Below, piece after piece: positions 1 to 4,792 of a stretch of DNA of 6,105 bases. The notes under the pieces were generated by a model. The model searched no databases and was not told the DNA's origin. It was given only the letters and a program-made list of their open reading frames with translations. The DNA comes from Candidatus Woesearchaeota archaeon. Its GTDB lineage: Archaea > Nanobdellota > Nanobdellia > Woesearchaeales > ARS49. The translations under genes were made by a program, and so were the position numbers. The stretch's first letter is position 1; every line of letters starts with the position of its first letter. Location of the stretch: positions 1 through 6,105 of the forward strand of contig JAPLZR010000106.1 of the NCBI GenBank assembly GCA_026394935.1, given 5' to 3'.

Positions 1-1
1 T

Positions 2-274
2 GCCTGGGCAGAGTCCAAGCCGGACAATTGTGGGTCGAATGCAATGCTTATTCCTATCAGGGTGGAAGACGTTGCTCCTTTGGGTTTTAAGGGTTCTCCT
101 GATGAACTGCGTTCGCCTTTTCATAATATGTATTGGGTGGCTGAGCTTTTGAAGAGCAGGGGTGTGACTCGGGGTTCAAAGCTGCCTGAGCTTGTTAGGG
201 CATACAAGGGCATGTGTTCCAGGGACTATTGGATGGAGATTGAGGATTGTATTCATTACCTCCAGTATCATTAA
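2..274 (+). CDS. C-terminal part of a possible lysozyme-like (SLT/GH23-type) protein, 5' end outside window
   Basis: The frame is open from the left edge and ends at TAA 272-274, leaving about 90 residues. An ATG exists at 44, but the 14 codons before it are also open and look coding, so I treat the gene as cut by the edge. The layout resembles the second half of an SLT-type transglycosylase domain. An early AES tripeptide could supply the catalytic Glu. A segment ending in NAMLIPI stands where such domains carry GAxGLMQ. SPFHNMYWVAELLKSRG recalls the helix NIxxGxxYLxxLL, and LVRAYKGM recalls the LAAYNAG segment. It ends in a helix-like tail with two Cys. If this is right, it would cleave or bind a polysaccharide, possibly a host or neighbour cell wall. 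This is pattern recall without an alignment. It could equally be an unrelated helical protein. Confidence 0.4.
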   Translation, partial: AWAESKPDNCGSNAMLIPIRVEDVAPLGFKGSPDELRSPFHNMYWVAELLKSRGVTRGSKLPELVRAYKGMCSRDYWMEIEDCIHYLQYH

Positions 275-323
275 TTTCTATATTTAAAATAATCCTATGT
301 TGTCACTGGCAGGTGACTATAAA

Positions 324-339
324 CCGAAACATTTATATA
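324..339 (+). promoter_or_regulatory. Archaeal BRE/TATA promoter of the signal-peptidase-like gene
   Basis: A purine-rich BRE (CCGAAA, 324-329) is followed directly by TTTATATA (332-339), close to the archaeal consensus. A start about 25 nt downstream would fall near 360, giving a leader of about 30 nt that contains the SD. The promoter lies inside the longer reading frame starting at 297, which argues that the ATG at 297 is not used. Confidence 0.75.
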
Positions 340-376
340 CTTGGGCACCTATTACTACGCTACAGAGATTACACCT

Positions 377-384
377 AGGGGGTG
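377..384 (+). promoter_or_regulatory. Shine-Dalgarno that fixes the start at 390
   Basis: AGGGGGTG lies 5 nt before the ATG at 390 and contains GGTG, complementary to the archaeal 16S rRNA 3' end. No comparable site precedes the ATG at 297. Confidence 0.7.
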
Positions 385-389
385 CAGAG

Positions 390-983
390 ATGAAACACTT
401 ATACACGTTATTGGTGCTGGCCGTGTTCACGGCTGGTATTGGAATTGGCAGTCTGATTGGACTAAATCTGCCTGCGACTGATGCTATTAATTTTGAGACT
501 CAGACGGTTTCAAGCCGTGGATTGTCTTTCAGTCCTGTAAAACTTGCTGATTCAGAGCCTGCAGTAAAAGCGCCTTTGCGTGCTATTGCTCAGGAGCCTG
601 ATTATGGCGGTCCTGTTGAGCGTGACTCGCCTTCAGACTGGATTGCTGAAAACCAGATTCAGATGGGTCCTGATGGTGTTAATGTCAGGTTCAATAACCC
701 TCAGTGGGCTATCTTGGCAGATACTAACAGTATGGATCCTGTCTTTGATGCTGGCTCTCATCTTATTCAGATGGTTCCTGCTTCAAAAGAGCAGATTCAT
801 CAGGGCGATATCGTGAGTTACAATTCGCCTATGGGCTTTACCATCGTGCACCGTGTTAATGAAATCGGCACTGATGAGGAAGGCTGGTATGCGATTTTGA
901 AGGGTGACAACAACCCTACAGCTGACCCGTGGAAGGTCAGATGGGATATGGTCACGAGAGTGACTGTAGCTATTATTTACTAA
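390..983 (+). CDS. Archaeal-type signal peptidase I-like protein (S26B), membrane anchored
   Basis: The product has 197 residues from ATG 390; promoter and SD both exclude the in-frame ATG at 297. Residues 5-26 form one hydrophobic membrane segment. Residues 27-105 are a polar linker rich in Pro, Asp and Ser. Residues 106-197 carry the S26 boxes: SMDP with nucleophile Ser114, GDIVSYN (139-145), IVHRV with His154, and KGDNNPTAD (171-179) with Asp173 and Asp179 six residues apart. Replacement of the bacterial Lys by His is the archaeal/ER (S26B) arrangement. The family removes signal peptides on the outer face of the cytoplasmic membrane. The long linker before the catalytic Ser and the lack of a C-terminal membrane helix differ from the shortest archaeal enzymes, so a specialised substrate is possible. 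It has its own promoter and is followed by a terminator-like hairpin, so it is probably monocistronic. Confidence 0.8.
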   Translation: MKHLYTLLVLAVFTAGIGIGSLIGLNLPATDAINFETQTVSSRGLSFSPVKLADSEPAVKAPLRAIAQEPDYGGPVERDSPSDWIAENQIQMGPDGVNVRFNNPQWAILADTNSMDPVFDAGSHLIQMVPASKEQIHQGDIVSYNSPMGFTIVHRVNEIGTDEEGWYAILKGDNNPTADPWKVRWDMVTRVTVAIIY

Positions 984-1003
984 ATTATTATCTCCACTCC
1001 CCC

Positions 1004-1022
1004 CCGTTGATTTTTTCAACGG
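1004..1022 (+). terminator. First hairpin after the signal-peptidase-like gene
   Basis: CCGTTGA (1004-1010) pairs perfectly with TCAACGG (1016-1022) around a five-T loop, and a run of seven C (999-1005) overlaps its 5' arm. It lies 20 nt after the stop at 983 and just before a second, stronger hairpin. It could help end transcription or protect the mRNA 3' end. Confidence 0.4.
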
Positions 1023-1024
1023 AT

Positions 1025-1053
1025 GGCGTCCGGCGCAAGCCGGCGCCTTTTTT
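1025..1053 (+). terminator. GC-rich hairpin with GNRA loop and T6 tract
   Basis: GGCG-T-CCGGC (1025-1034, T1029 bulged) pairs with GCCGGCGCC (1039-1047) around the tetraloop GCAA (1035-1038). Six T follow (1048-1053). This is the form of an intrinsic terminator. Archaea terminate mainly on U-tracts, so the T6 itself may be the active element. Because the hairpin lies inside the open frame starting at 1023, that early ATG is unlikely to be the start of the next gene. Confidence 0.6.
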
Positions 1054-1060
1054 CTATATG
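1051..1060 (+). promoter_or_regulatory. Possible TATA box for the 277-residue protein gene
   Basis: TTTCTATATG lies directly behind the terminator T-tract. The core TATATGTTCCTGT (1055-1067) matches TATATGTTTCTGT (4767-4779), the promoter of the NDT-like gene, at 12 of 13 positions. Transcription would start near 1081, leaving a leader of about 25 nt before ATG 1107. No clear BRE is present. Confidence 0.4.
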
Positions 1061-1106
1061 TTCCTGTGCAATAATGCTTTTAACCTGTGGTTTTAGAGCT
1101 GTTCTG

Positions 1107-1940
1107 ATGGACAATTTCGACTTTGACTGGGTTTACAAGTTTAATGCTTTGCTGGCTGAGCGTTTTGGTTTTTCTGATAAAAAGCGTATTATCACTCTTC
1201 CTGTCAGGGACTTGTTTTATTTTGTCAGGCGCGCTGATACTGTTGGCTTGTCGTCAAGGTTGTGTCTTGATGCCATTTCGTCGCTTTCAGAGTCTCTTGT
1301 GGACATAACTGTTGAGAGAGGCAAAGTTGTGTGTTATGGGCTTACAGGTAATCCTGCGGATTTTGACAGGGTGGTTGTTGCTCCTGAACGTTTGTTTTAC
1401 ATTGTTGACCCTAATCCTCTTCTGAGTTATGTTGCTTTATTCGGCAAAGGTCCTTCTAATGGCTGCGTTTTGTTCTACCCTCATGGTTCTTCTTTGATGT
1501 CTGACAAGCATAAGTCCCGTGTTCTGGATGATTTGCTGGTTGACCCGCATGATGCCCGTTCTTTTCTGTCCGATAAGACTTTCGAGCAGGAGTGGGAGAA
1601 ATATTCTGATTTTGATAATGTGGTTTGTGATAGGATTGCATCTTCTGTTTTAAGATATCTTGCGGTGGAGTTTCCTGAGCTTGAAATGGAGGTTCTTGTT
1701 GATTCGGAATATTGTGATGAGGAAGGCGACATTGTGCGTTCTGAAGATGTTGTTGCCAATGTTGCTTTGTACCATTCTTCTATAGTTGACCATGATGCTC
1801 TTGTTTCCAGGACAAGAGCTGCGTTCAAGAAGTTCTTTCCTTTTGAGACCGTTGTATATGATGTTGCGTATAACAGGCATCTTACGCAATTGTCTGTGCT
1901 TTTTCTCACGCCGGACTCGGTTAATGCTCGTGAACAGTAA
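1107..1940 (+). CDS. Unrecognised soluble protein, 277 residues
   Basis: I do not recognise the family. The frame extends back to an ATG at 1023, but that would place the start just before the terminator hairpin and would encode an implausible Ser/Cys-rich leader. ATG 1107 (MDNFDFDW...) lies about 50 nt after the TATA-like box and is preferred; ATG 1074 is also possible. Neither has a strong SD. The product has no signal peptide or membrane helix in this form. It mixes Asp/Glu-rich stretches with short hydrophobic strands, suggesting an alpha/beta fold, and it has five scattered Cys (53, 76, 120, 174, 203) without a metal-binding spacing. A strongly acidic stretch lies at 199-214. Codon use (T-ending) matches the neighbours, so it looks native and real; opposite-strand frames here look like shadows. 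Confidence 0.75.
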   Translation: MDNFDFDWVYKFNALLAERFGFSDKKRIITLPVRDLFYFVRRADTVGLSSRLCLDAISSLSESLVDITVERGKVVCYGLTGNPADFDRVVVAPERLFYIVDPNPLLSYVALFGKGPSNGCVLFYPHGSSLMSDKHKSRVLDDLLVDPHDARSFLSDKTFEQEWEKYSDFDNVVCDRIASSVLRYLAVEFPELEMEVLVDSEYCDEEGDIVRSEDVVANVALYHSSIVDHDALVSRTRAAFKKFFPFETVVYDVAYNRHLTQLSVLFLTPDSVNAREQ

Positions 1941-1976
1941 CCTTTAAGAACCCCTGTCTTAACTTCAGCTAATAGT

Positions 1977-1984
1977 GGGGGGGA
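1977..1984 (+). promoter_or_regulatory. Strong Shine-Dalgarno before a 25-codon gene
   Basis: A G-rich run ending in GGGGGGAT, preceded by AGT, lies 5 nt before GTG 1990. Its length and spacing match the SD of the signal-peptidase-like gene. It is the main reason to accept the very short frame downstream. Confidence 0.55.
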
Positions 1985-1989
1985 TTTTA

Positions 1990-2067
1990 GTGAAGAATGA
2001 ATTAACTTTTGCGATTATCATCGCTGTTTTCTCAGCTTTGGCAGTGGCTGTTAGTGCTGTTTTCTGA
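1990..2067 (+). CDS. Small single-pass membrane peptide, 25 residues
   Basis: GTG 1990 opens a 25-codon frame ending at TGA 2065-2067. The peptide starts with MKNELTF, followed by about 18 uninterrupted small or hydrophobic residues (AIIIAVF...AVAVSAVF). This is a typical short transmembrane helix with a Lys near the N-terminus. A G-rich SD lies 5 nt upstream. It sits 49 nt behind the 277-residue gene; a weak TATA-like TTTAAG at 1943-1948 could serve it, or it could be co-transcribed. Its stop abuts the stop of the convergent gene (TTA 2068-2070) with no base between. A membrane-active toxin, a small subunit or a regulatory peptide are all possible. Function is unknown, and such a short frame could arise by chance. 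Confidence 0.5.
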   Translation: MKNELTFAIIIAVFSALAVAVSAVF

Positions 2068-2412
2068 TTACTTGCAGTCGATAAGCGCTAGTTTCTGTCC
2101 TATCTTGTCCATGTTTTGGTGCAGTACTTTTACTGTCTCTGCTGATAGGTCGTATTCTTTTGCGAATGTTGCAAGCCAGTTTTTCAGGTCTCTTAGCGCG
2201 TTTGATACTGGTCTTATCGTGTTCGGGTCTGCTCCTTTTGGAGTGCACTTCAGGCCTCGCATATTGTCGCTTATCTCGTCGAGTTTTTCGTGAAGTTTCT
2301 TGACTGCTTCGTCTGGCACGTCGTATTCTGTTTTGAAGACTGCTAACCAGTTCTTTGTGTCTCGTACAGCGTTTTCTGCTGATGCTACAGTTTCAGGTTT
2401 GATTTGTTTCAT
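2068..2412 (-). CDS. Small two-repeat helical protein, 114 residues
   Basis: I do not recognise a named family. The protein is an internal duplication. Residues 14-56 and 71-113 align without gaps at an offset of 57, with 21 of 43 identical. The shared pattern is NA[VL]RDxKNWLAxFxxEYD, then ExVKxLHxxxDxI, ending in a Cys (56 and 113). Each unit reads as two amphipathic helices, with an invariant Trp, Phe and Tyr likely forming the core and a Lys/Asp-rich surface. There is no signal peptide or membrane segment. The start at ATG 2412 is well supported by GAGGTG 7 nt upstream and a TATA-like box further up, so it can be transcribed alone although it follows the PH-protein gene. A small binding or scaffold protein is plausible, but nothing shows a catalytic site. 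Confidence 0.8.
   Translation of the reverse strand: MKQIKPETVASAENAVRDTKNWLAVFKTEYDVPDEAVKKLHEKLDEISDNMRGLKCTPKGADPNTIRPVSNALRDLKNWLATFAKEYDLSAETVKVLHQNMDKIGQKLALIDCK
2074..2373 (-). repeat. Tandem duplication within the 114-residue protein gene
   Basis: Unit A covers 2245-2373 and unit B 2074-2202, separated by a 42-base linker encoding a Gly/Pro/Asp-containing turn. The units agree far better in protein than in DNA, so the duplication is old and kept by selection on the protein rather than recent. Confidence 0.8.
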
Positions 2413-2419
2413 AGTGATG

Positions 2420-2425
2420 CACCTC
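2420..2425 (-). promoter_or_regulatory. Shine-Dalgarno of the two-repeat protein gene
   Basis: GAGGTG on the minus strand, 7 nt before ATG 2412, is a near-perfect match to the archaeal anti-SD and fixes this start. Confidence 0.7.
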
Positions 2426-2453
2426 GTTTGATAGTATTGTTAACTGTCAGGGG

Positions 2454-2461
2454 TTTAAAAG
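2454..2461 (-). promoter_or_regulatory. TATA-like box upstream of the two-repeat protein gene
   Basis: The minus strand reads AAAATCTTTTAAACCC, with the TATA-like CTTTTAAA centred near 2457. A start about 25 nt downstream (near 2432) would leave a 20-nt leader containing the SD. It lies in the 87-nt gap behind the PH-protein gene. Confidence 0.5.
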
Positions 2462-2499
2462 ATTTTAGGTCTTTAATGTGATAATTCTTTTCAGCTGTT

Positions 2500-3123
2500 T
2501 TATCTGACGTATTTTGTTTTGTATCCTGGGTTCGTTTTTGGTCTGTATTTGTTCGGGTATTCTATGTCTGTTTTTACTGCGTGTGATATTTCTTTGAAGA
2601 GTTTGAATACTTCGTATGGTTTTAGTATGTTTCTCAGCGTGTATGGTCTGCTGACGCCTTGTCTTGTGTAAGTCATTGAGCCTGCGCTTGCTATCAGGAT
2701 GGTTCCTGAATTTCCTCCGAATAAAGTGTCGAAGAAGCCTACATTTACTTCTGCGTTTGTTATTTGGTCAAAGTCGACTATTTCAAAGTCTCTTCCGATG
2801 AGTCCTTTTTGTATTATTACTCTTTTGTCTGTTATGGCGTAATATGTGTATTTGTGGACGAGAATCAGATATAGCGGTATGCCTATGACAAGGAATATGC
2901 CTATCCAGAAGTGGGGCAGCAGGACTATTCCAAAGCCGAATATGTGCGAGCCGAAGGTGATGTCAAGGAGCGCGAGTATTATGAATGGTATCAGGAAAAG
3001 CATCCAGAACAGCCCGAATAGTGTTGTTATTATTGAACTGCTGAACAGGTATGGCCAGAATTTTGGCGCTCCTTCCCATAGTGTTTTCTCGTTTTTGTCC
3101 AGGATTTTGTCAAGTTCTCGCAT
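2500..3123 (-). CDS. Two-TM membrane protein with bacterial PH domain (YdbS/YdbT-like)
   Basis: From ATG 3123 the product has 207 residues. A polar N-terminus (1-20, with NEKTLWEGAPKFWPYL) precedes two hydrophobic segments at about 26-53 and 68-90. A cytosolic bPH2-type domain follows (about 92-180), opening with YAITDKRVIIQKGLIGR and containing a DQITNAEV...FFDTLFG...GTI pattern. The tail (185-207) is rich in Lys, Arg, Tyr and Pro. This order is typical of bPH2 membrane proteins, whose molecular role is poorly defined. The frame extends 70 codons further up, but that stretch overlaps the cysteine-cluster gene in another frame and lacks a good start. ATG 3123 lies 27 nt after a TATA-like TTTTAAAA (3146-3154), which suggests a leaderless mRNA in addition to readthrough from upstream. 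Confidence 0.8.
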   Translation of the reverse strand: MRELDKILDKNEKTLWEGAPKFWPYLFSSSIITTLFGLFWMLFLIPFIILALLDITFGSHIFGFGIVLLPHFWIGIFLVIGIPLYLILVHKYTYYAITDKRVIIQKGLIGRDFEIVDFDQITNAEVNVGFFDTLFGGNSGTILIASAGSMTYTRQGVSRPYTLRNILKPYEVFKLFKEISHAVKTDIEYPNKYRPKTNPGYKTKYVR

Positions 3124-3145
3124 TTCCGTTTTTACTTCTTGTCTG

Positions 3146-3154
3146 TTTTTAAAA
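3146..3154 (-). promoter_or_regulatory. Possible TATA box giving a leaderless mRNA for the PH-domain gene
   Basis: TTTTAAAAA on the minus strand is centred near 3150, about 27 nt before ATG 3123, the spacing expected when transcription starts at the start codon. No SD is present. It lies just beside the stop codon of the cysteine-cluster gene. The AT-rich context makes chance matches likely. Confidence 0.4.
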
Positions 3155-3155
3155 T

Positions 3156-3431
3156 CTATGGTTTGAACGAGTACCCGCACTTTTCTTTTGTTATGTGTTC
3201 TTCTTCTGTTCTCGGGTATTTTCTGCAGTTTAATGGTCTTATCGGGTGTATTGAGCAGTATGATTTTCCGTTTTTGTATTTCAGGAATATGCACTTGTTT
3301 GGCAGCTTGCAGCATTCCCCGCAGTTGTTGCACTTGCCTTGCCTGTTCTTTGCTACTGGCAGTAAGCAGGTGAGTGTTCTTTTTAGTTTTGCGCTCCAGG
3401 TGTTTTGCATAATTCGAAATGTCTGTGTCAT
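3156..3431 (-). CDS. YkgJ-like cysteine-cluster protein, 91 residues
   Basis: The family signature is clear. C34-x2-C37-x2-C40-C41 is followed by C47, C59 and RPLNCRKYP with C69, and a last Cys at 85, eight clustered Cys in all. YkgJ/UPF0153-type proteins (zinc- or iron-cluster-binding, function unsettled) carry the same CxxCxxCC and RPxxCRxYP elements. The N-terminus is short and basic (Lys15-Arg18). The start may be ATG 3431 or ATG 3410 (MQNTW); neither has a convincing SD. It follows the HEPN gene by 11 nt and precedes the PH-domain gene by 32 nt, so it probably belongs to the same minus-strand transcript. No catalytic partner is visible, and any link to the toxin-antitoxin pair is only positional. 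Confidence 0.85.
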   Translation of the reverse strand: MTQTFRIMQNTWSAKLKRTLTCLLPVAKNRQGKCNNCGECCKLPNKCIFLKYKNGKSYCSIHPIRPLNCRKYPRTEEEHITKEKCGYSFKP

Positions 3432-3442
3432 GACGTGATTTC

Positions 3443-4081
3443 TTAAATTCTGCCTTGTTCTTTCATTATCAATTGTCTGATGGTATAAATGAATTCTTCT
3501 GCTATCTTAATCGCCTGTTCTGCGTTGTATGCTTCAATTGCGGGTGTCGTTTTGTAAGTGAATGTCTCTCGTGCTTCTCTGCTCTTGTTGTATTTTTCTG
3601 CATAGTTGTAAGCTTGCTGCTGAAATGAGTCCACTGTGAGGTTTTGGATGACAGATGCGGTTTCCAGGGTCAGGAGGTATTCGTCGTAAAGATGTTGTGC
3701 TATTTTTTTAGTTTTTACAAGATAGTAAAGGATTAAGTTGTGTGTGATGGCGTGAACTCCTCGAAGGTCTTCACGCAGTTTTGTCTGGTAGTTTGCTGCA
3801 AGATATGCGTGAACAATGTAGTACATTGCATAATATGCTGCTGCCACAGCTTCGCCGTAATCAGTATACTCTTGCGGAAGATTGTGTTTTTGAGGTTCTT
3901 TGGATGTTTCATAAAGGTGCTTGGCTGTTTGGAGTCTGTTGAGCGTTTTAGTTTCATAGAATCCAGCGATTTGGCGGGCTGTTTCTTCATTCAGCTTTTT
4001 GAGGTCTCCTGCCTGCGAGAGTTCTTTAACTGCTTTTTCTGCAATGATTATTTTCTTGCTGATAAGTTCTTCTTTGTTCAT
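3443..4081 (-). CDS. HEPN-domain protein, probable toxin (RNase) partner of the MNT protein
   Basis: The product has 212 helical residues. The core contains YGEAVAAAYYAMYYIVHAYLAANY (75-98), typical of HEPN helix 2-3 regions, then LRGVHAITHNLILYYLV (106-122). The latter offers R107-x6-H114 (also R103-x6-H110), matching the Rx4-6H nuclease motif of HEPN RNases. In known pairs the HEPN protein cuts RNA and the MNT partner silences it by adenylylating a Tyr near the His. The HxY form of that site is absent here, but Tyr119 and Tyr120 are close. Residues 10-65 and 160-212 are additional helices that make it longer than simple HepT proteins. ATGA overlap with the MNT gene (4078-4081) and the lack of an SD indicate translational coupling. 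Toxin activity is inferred from family and pairing. A non-toxic nucleotide-sensing HEPN remains possible. Confidence 0.8.
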   Translation of the reverse strand: MNKEELISKKIIIAEKAVKELSQAGDLKKLNEETARQIAGFYETKTLNRLQTAKHLYETSKEPQKHNLPQEYTDYGEAVAAAYYAMYYIVHAYLAANYQTKLREDLRGVHAITHNLILYYLVKTKKIAQHLYDEYLLTLETASVIQNLTVDSFQQQAYNYAEKYNKSREARETFTYKTTPAIEAYNAEQAIKIAEEFIYTIRQLIMKEQGRI

Positions 4082-4674
4082 GCTTTTTTTAAGAGTTGAT
4101 AGTATTGCTCTGCACCATAAAGGACGATGTGGTGTTTTTTAGCTTCGTTTCCAACATTGAATGTCTTTGGATTCTTAATCATTTCGACAAAGTTCCGAGC
4201 ATCAATAACAATGATGCCTTTTTTGACTCTAGTATATTGCTGTAATGCCTTTTCCACAGCAGGAATGTCTTCTTTTGCCGGCGCTAGAACCAGAAGGTCG
4301 AGATCTGAGCTTTTTGTTTCTGTTCCTTTTGCGTAACTGCCAAAAGCAAGCATGATAAAAAACGGCTTTTCTGCAGCATTCAGGACATCTTTGAGATAGA
4401 GCTTGAGCCAAGGATGTTTCTCAAGGAATGCTTCAGTTCTTTTTCTCTCAATATCAACGAGCAGGCTTGCTGGTGTTTTTTCGCTCAAACTAATAATTTG
4501 TGCTGGCGGCAGTTCCTGCTTTTCAACAACGCCTTGCTTAAACAGTGCTTGGAGATTATTATAGGTTAGAGTGTATGATTTATTCAGCGTTCTGGCAATC
4601 TGCCGTATTGAACTCTGCTTTTCCGGCTGGCTTAGCAGGAGTTGCAGTATTTGTTCTTGAGTTTTCGTTACCAT
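4078..4674 (-). CDS. Winged-HTH fused to minimal nucleotidyltransferase (MNT), probable antitoxin
   Basis: The product has 198 residues. Residues 5-52 form a winged-helix domain (IRQIARTLNKSYTLTYNNL as recognition region, GVVEK at the wing). A linker follows to about 100, then a Pol-beta-type nucleotidyltransferase with FGSYAKGTETKSSDLDLLV (111-129). GS112-113 and D124/D126 are the standard metal-binding set, with D158 in IIVIDARN as possible third acid. Family knowledge: stand-alone MNT proteins adenylylate and neutralise partner HEPN toxins. Here the added wHTH could let the same protein repress its own operon. The start ATG 4674 has no SD; the mRNA leader is predicted to be about 17 nt. 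The gene overlaps the HEPN gene by ATGA. The perfect palindrome just upstream supports DNA binding by this protein as a dimer. Alternatively the enzyme modifies something other than the HEPN partner. Confidence 0.85.
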   Translation of the reverse strand: MVTKTQEQILQLLLSQPEKQSSIRQIARTLNKSYTLTYNNLQALFKQGVVEKQELPPAQIISLSEKTPASLLVDIERKRTEAFLEKHPWLKLYLKDVLNAAEKPFFIMLAFGSYAKGTETKSSDLDLLVLAPAKEDIPAVEKALQQYTRVKKGIIVIDARNFVEMIKNPKTFNVGNEAKKHHIVLYGAEQYYQLLKKA

Positions 4675-4681
4675 GTGCTAC

Positions 4682-4705
4682 TATTAGTATCAATTGATAC
4701 TAATA
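4682..4705. promoter_or_regulatory. Perfect 24-bp palindrome, probable operator of the MNT-HEPN operon
   Basis: The half-site TATTAGTATCAA (4682-4693) is followed directly by its exact reverse complement (4694-4705), 12 of 12 pairs with no spacer. It lies 7 nt before ATG 4674 and is centred about 23 nt downstream of the minus-strand TATA box, so it covers the predicted start site. Protein bound there would block transcription. The wHTH of the MNT protein is the obvious candidate. The site may also affect the divergent promoter at 4762-4772, though that lies 57 bp away. Confidence 0.75.
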
Positions 4706-4713
4706 ATAGGTTA

Positions 4714-4728
4714 TATTTAAAGTTTGCG
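4714..4728 (-). promoter_or_regulatory. BRE/TATA promoter of the MNT-HEPN operon
   Basis: The minus strand reads CGCAAACTTTAAATATAACC. The BRE-like GCAAAC is followed by the TATA box TTTAAATA (4714-4721). Transcription is expected near 4691, inside the 24-bp palindrome, leaving a short leader without SD before ATG 4674. Confidence 0.65.
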
Positions 4729-4761
4729 GCTGGTTTGAAATACTCCCGCCGCCTGCGCACA

Positions 4762-4772
4762 TTTTTTATATG
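4762..4772 (+). promoter_or_regulatory. TATA box giving a leaderless mRNA for the NDT-like gene
   Basis: TTTTTTATATG is centred about 25-26 nt before ATG 4793, the expected distance between TATA box and start site in archaea. No SD lies before 4793, so the mRNA probably begins at the start codon. The core resembles the TATA region at 1055-1067. Confidence 0.6.
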
Positions 4773-4792
4773 TTTCTGTTTTTCGTCATATT

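Noticed and set aside
297..389. Upstream in-frame extension of the signal-peptidase-like protein from ATG 297
   Set aside because: The BRE/TATA promoter (324-339) and the SD (377-384) lie inside it, and the membrane helix begins at ATG 390.
1023..1106. N-terminal extension of the 277-residue protein from ATG 1023
   Set aside because: It would run through the terminator hairpin and TATA-like box and encodes an unlikely Ser/Cys-rich leader.
1481..1909. Minus-strand frame of 142 codons opposite the 277-residue protein gene
   Set aside because: Ser/Thr-rich product typical of an antisense shadow; no promoter or SD, and the plus-strand frame has better codon use.
2009..2293. Plus-strand frame of 94 codons opposite the two-repeat protein
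   Set aside because: Phe/Ser-rich shadow; the minus-strand gene has repeats, an SD and a promoter.
3124..3333. N-terminal extension of the PH-domain protein from ATG 3333
   Set aside because: It overlaps the well-supported cysteine-cluster gene in another frame, and its Arg/Lys/Gln-rich sequence does not look like a real domain.
4726..4752. GCGGC/GCCGC inverted repeat between the divergent promoters
   Set aside because: Only 5 bp with a 17-nt loop; likely chance in a locally GC-rich patch.
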